From contig JAISDH010000446.1 in NCBI GenBank assembly GCA_031264975.1, positions 1 through 12,813 on the forward strand: a DNA stretch of 12,813 nucleotides, given 5' to 3'. This stretch comes from Bacteroidales bacterium (GTDB lineage Bacteria; Bacteroidota; Bacteroidia; Bacteroidales; WCHB1-69). Position numbers and translations under genes: made by a program. Each line of letters opens with the position of its first letter. The first letter of the stretch is position 1. The notes below the pieces were generated by a model. That model worked only from the letters and a program-made list of their open reading frames with translations, made no database searches and had not been told where the DNA came from. This document shows, piece by piece, positions 12,806 to 12,813 of this stretch.

Positions 12806-12813
12806 AAAAAAAA

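Noticed and set aside
12740..12813. Plus-strand frame starting MAKLFVSTGVTYEKR and open to the window edge
   Set aside because: It runs straight through a strong terminator hairpin for the opposite strand and has no promoter box. The window ends too soon to judge it as a gene.

Overview
The window looks like a chromosomal segment of a Bacteroidales-type bacterium (phylum Bacteroidota). Four observations point there. Start regions are AT-rich and mostly lack a Shine-Dalgarno sequence. Several genes are preceded by the Bacteroidota -7 box TAnnTTTG, two of them with a well-spaced TTTG -33 box. One gene belongs to what I recognise as DUF6261, a Bacteroidota-restricted family. The intergenic spaces are full of palindromic CCCTAACGGG repeats, which I associate with Bacteroidota genomes. 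Large repeat-filled spacers between ordinary housekeeping genes would fit a host- or gut-associated lineage, but that is inference.

Layout, left to right. 1-892 holds no credible gene. It contains a GC-rich 46-nt repeat (three direct copies, with an inverted relative at 796-892) around a four-hairpin palindromic element (466-632). 893-4335 is a minus-strand operon read right to left: a UvrD/PcrA helicase with a GTG start, the 5'-nucleotidase SurE, and a small three-helix membrane protein coupled to surE by an ATGA overlap. Its promoter and a hairpin leader lie at 4362-4453. 4454-5943 is a 1.5-kb gene-free block. It has two tandem modules, each made of a four- or six-hairpin palindromic element, a duplicated ~92-nt segment and 21-nt tandem repeats.

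5944-8523 is a tightly packed minus-strand pair of PLP enzymes: an alpha-oxoamine-synthase/serine-palmitoyltransferase-like protein and a zinc-ribbon threonine-synthase-like protein. The pairing suggests cysteate synthase plus cysteate fatty-acyltransferase, the first two steps of sulfonolipid (capnine-type) synthesis. A threonine-to-glycine route is the plain alternative. 8734-10455 is a plus-strand fused two-ATPase component of a peptide-type ABC importer. It is followed by a symmetric inverted-repeat element (10491-10715). 10789-11121 is a small three-helix membrane protein and 11306-12082 a DUF6261 protein, both on the minus strand. 12083-12813 holds a promoter, a two-copy 42-nt repeat, an eight-unit 41-nt tandem array and, at the right edge, a terminator for a minus-strand gene lying outside the window.

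The genes are conventional and the two PLP enzymes are the most interesting for function. The strongest unexplained signal is the palindromic elements: four hairpins whose stems differ in sequence but stay paired, at nearly fixed centre-to-centre spacings (about 54, 32-39 and 53 nt) in unrelated spacers.
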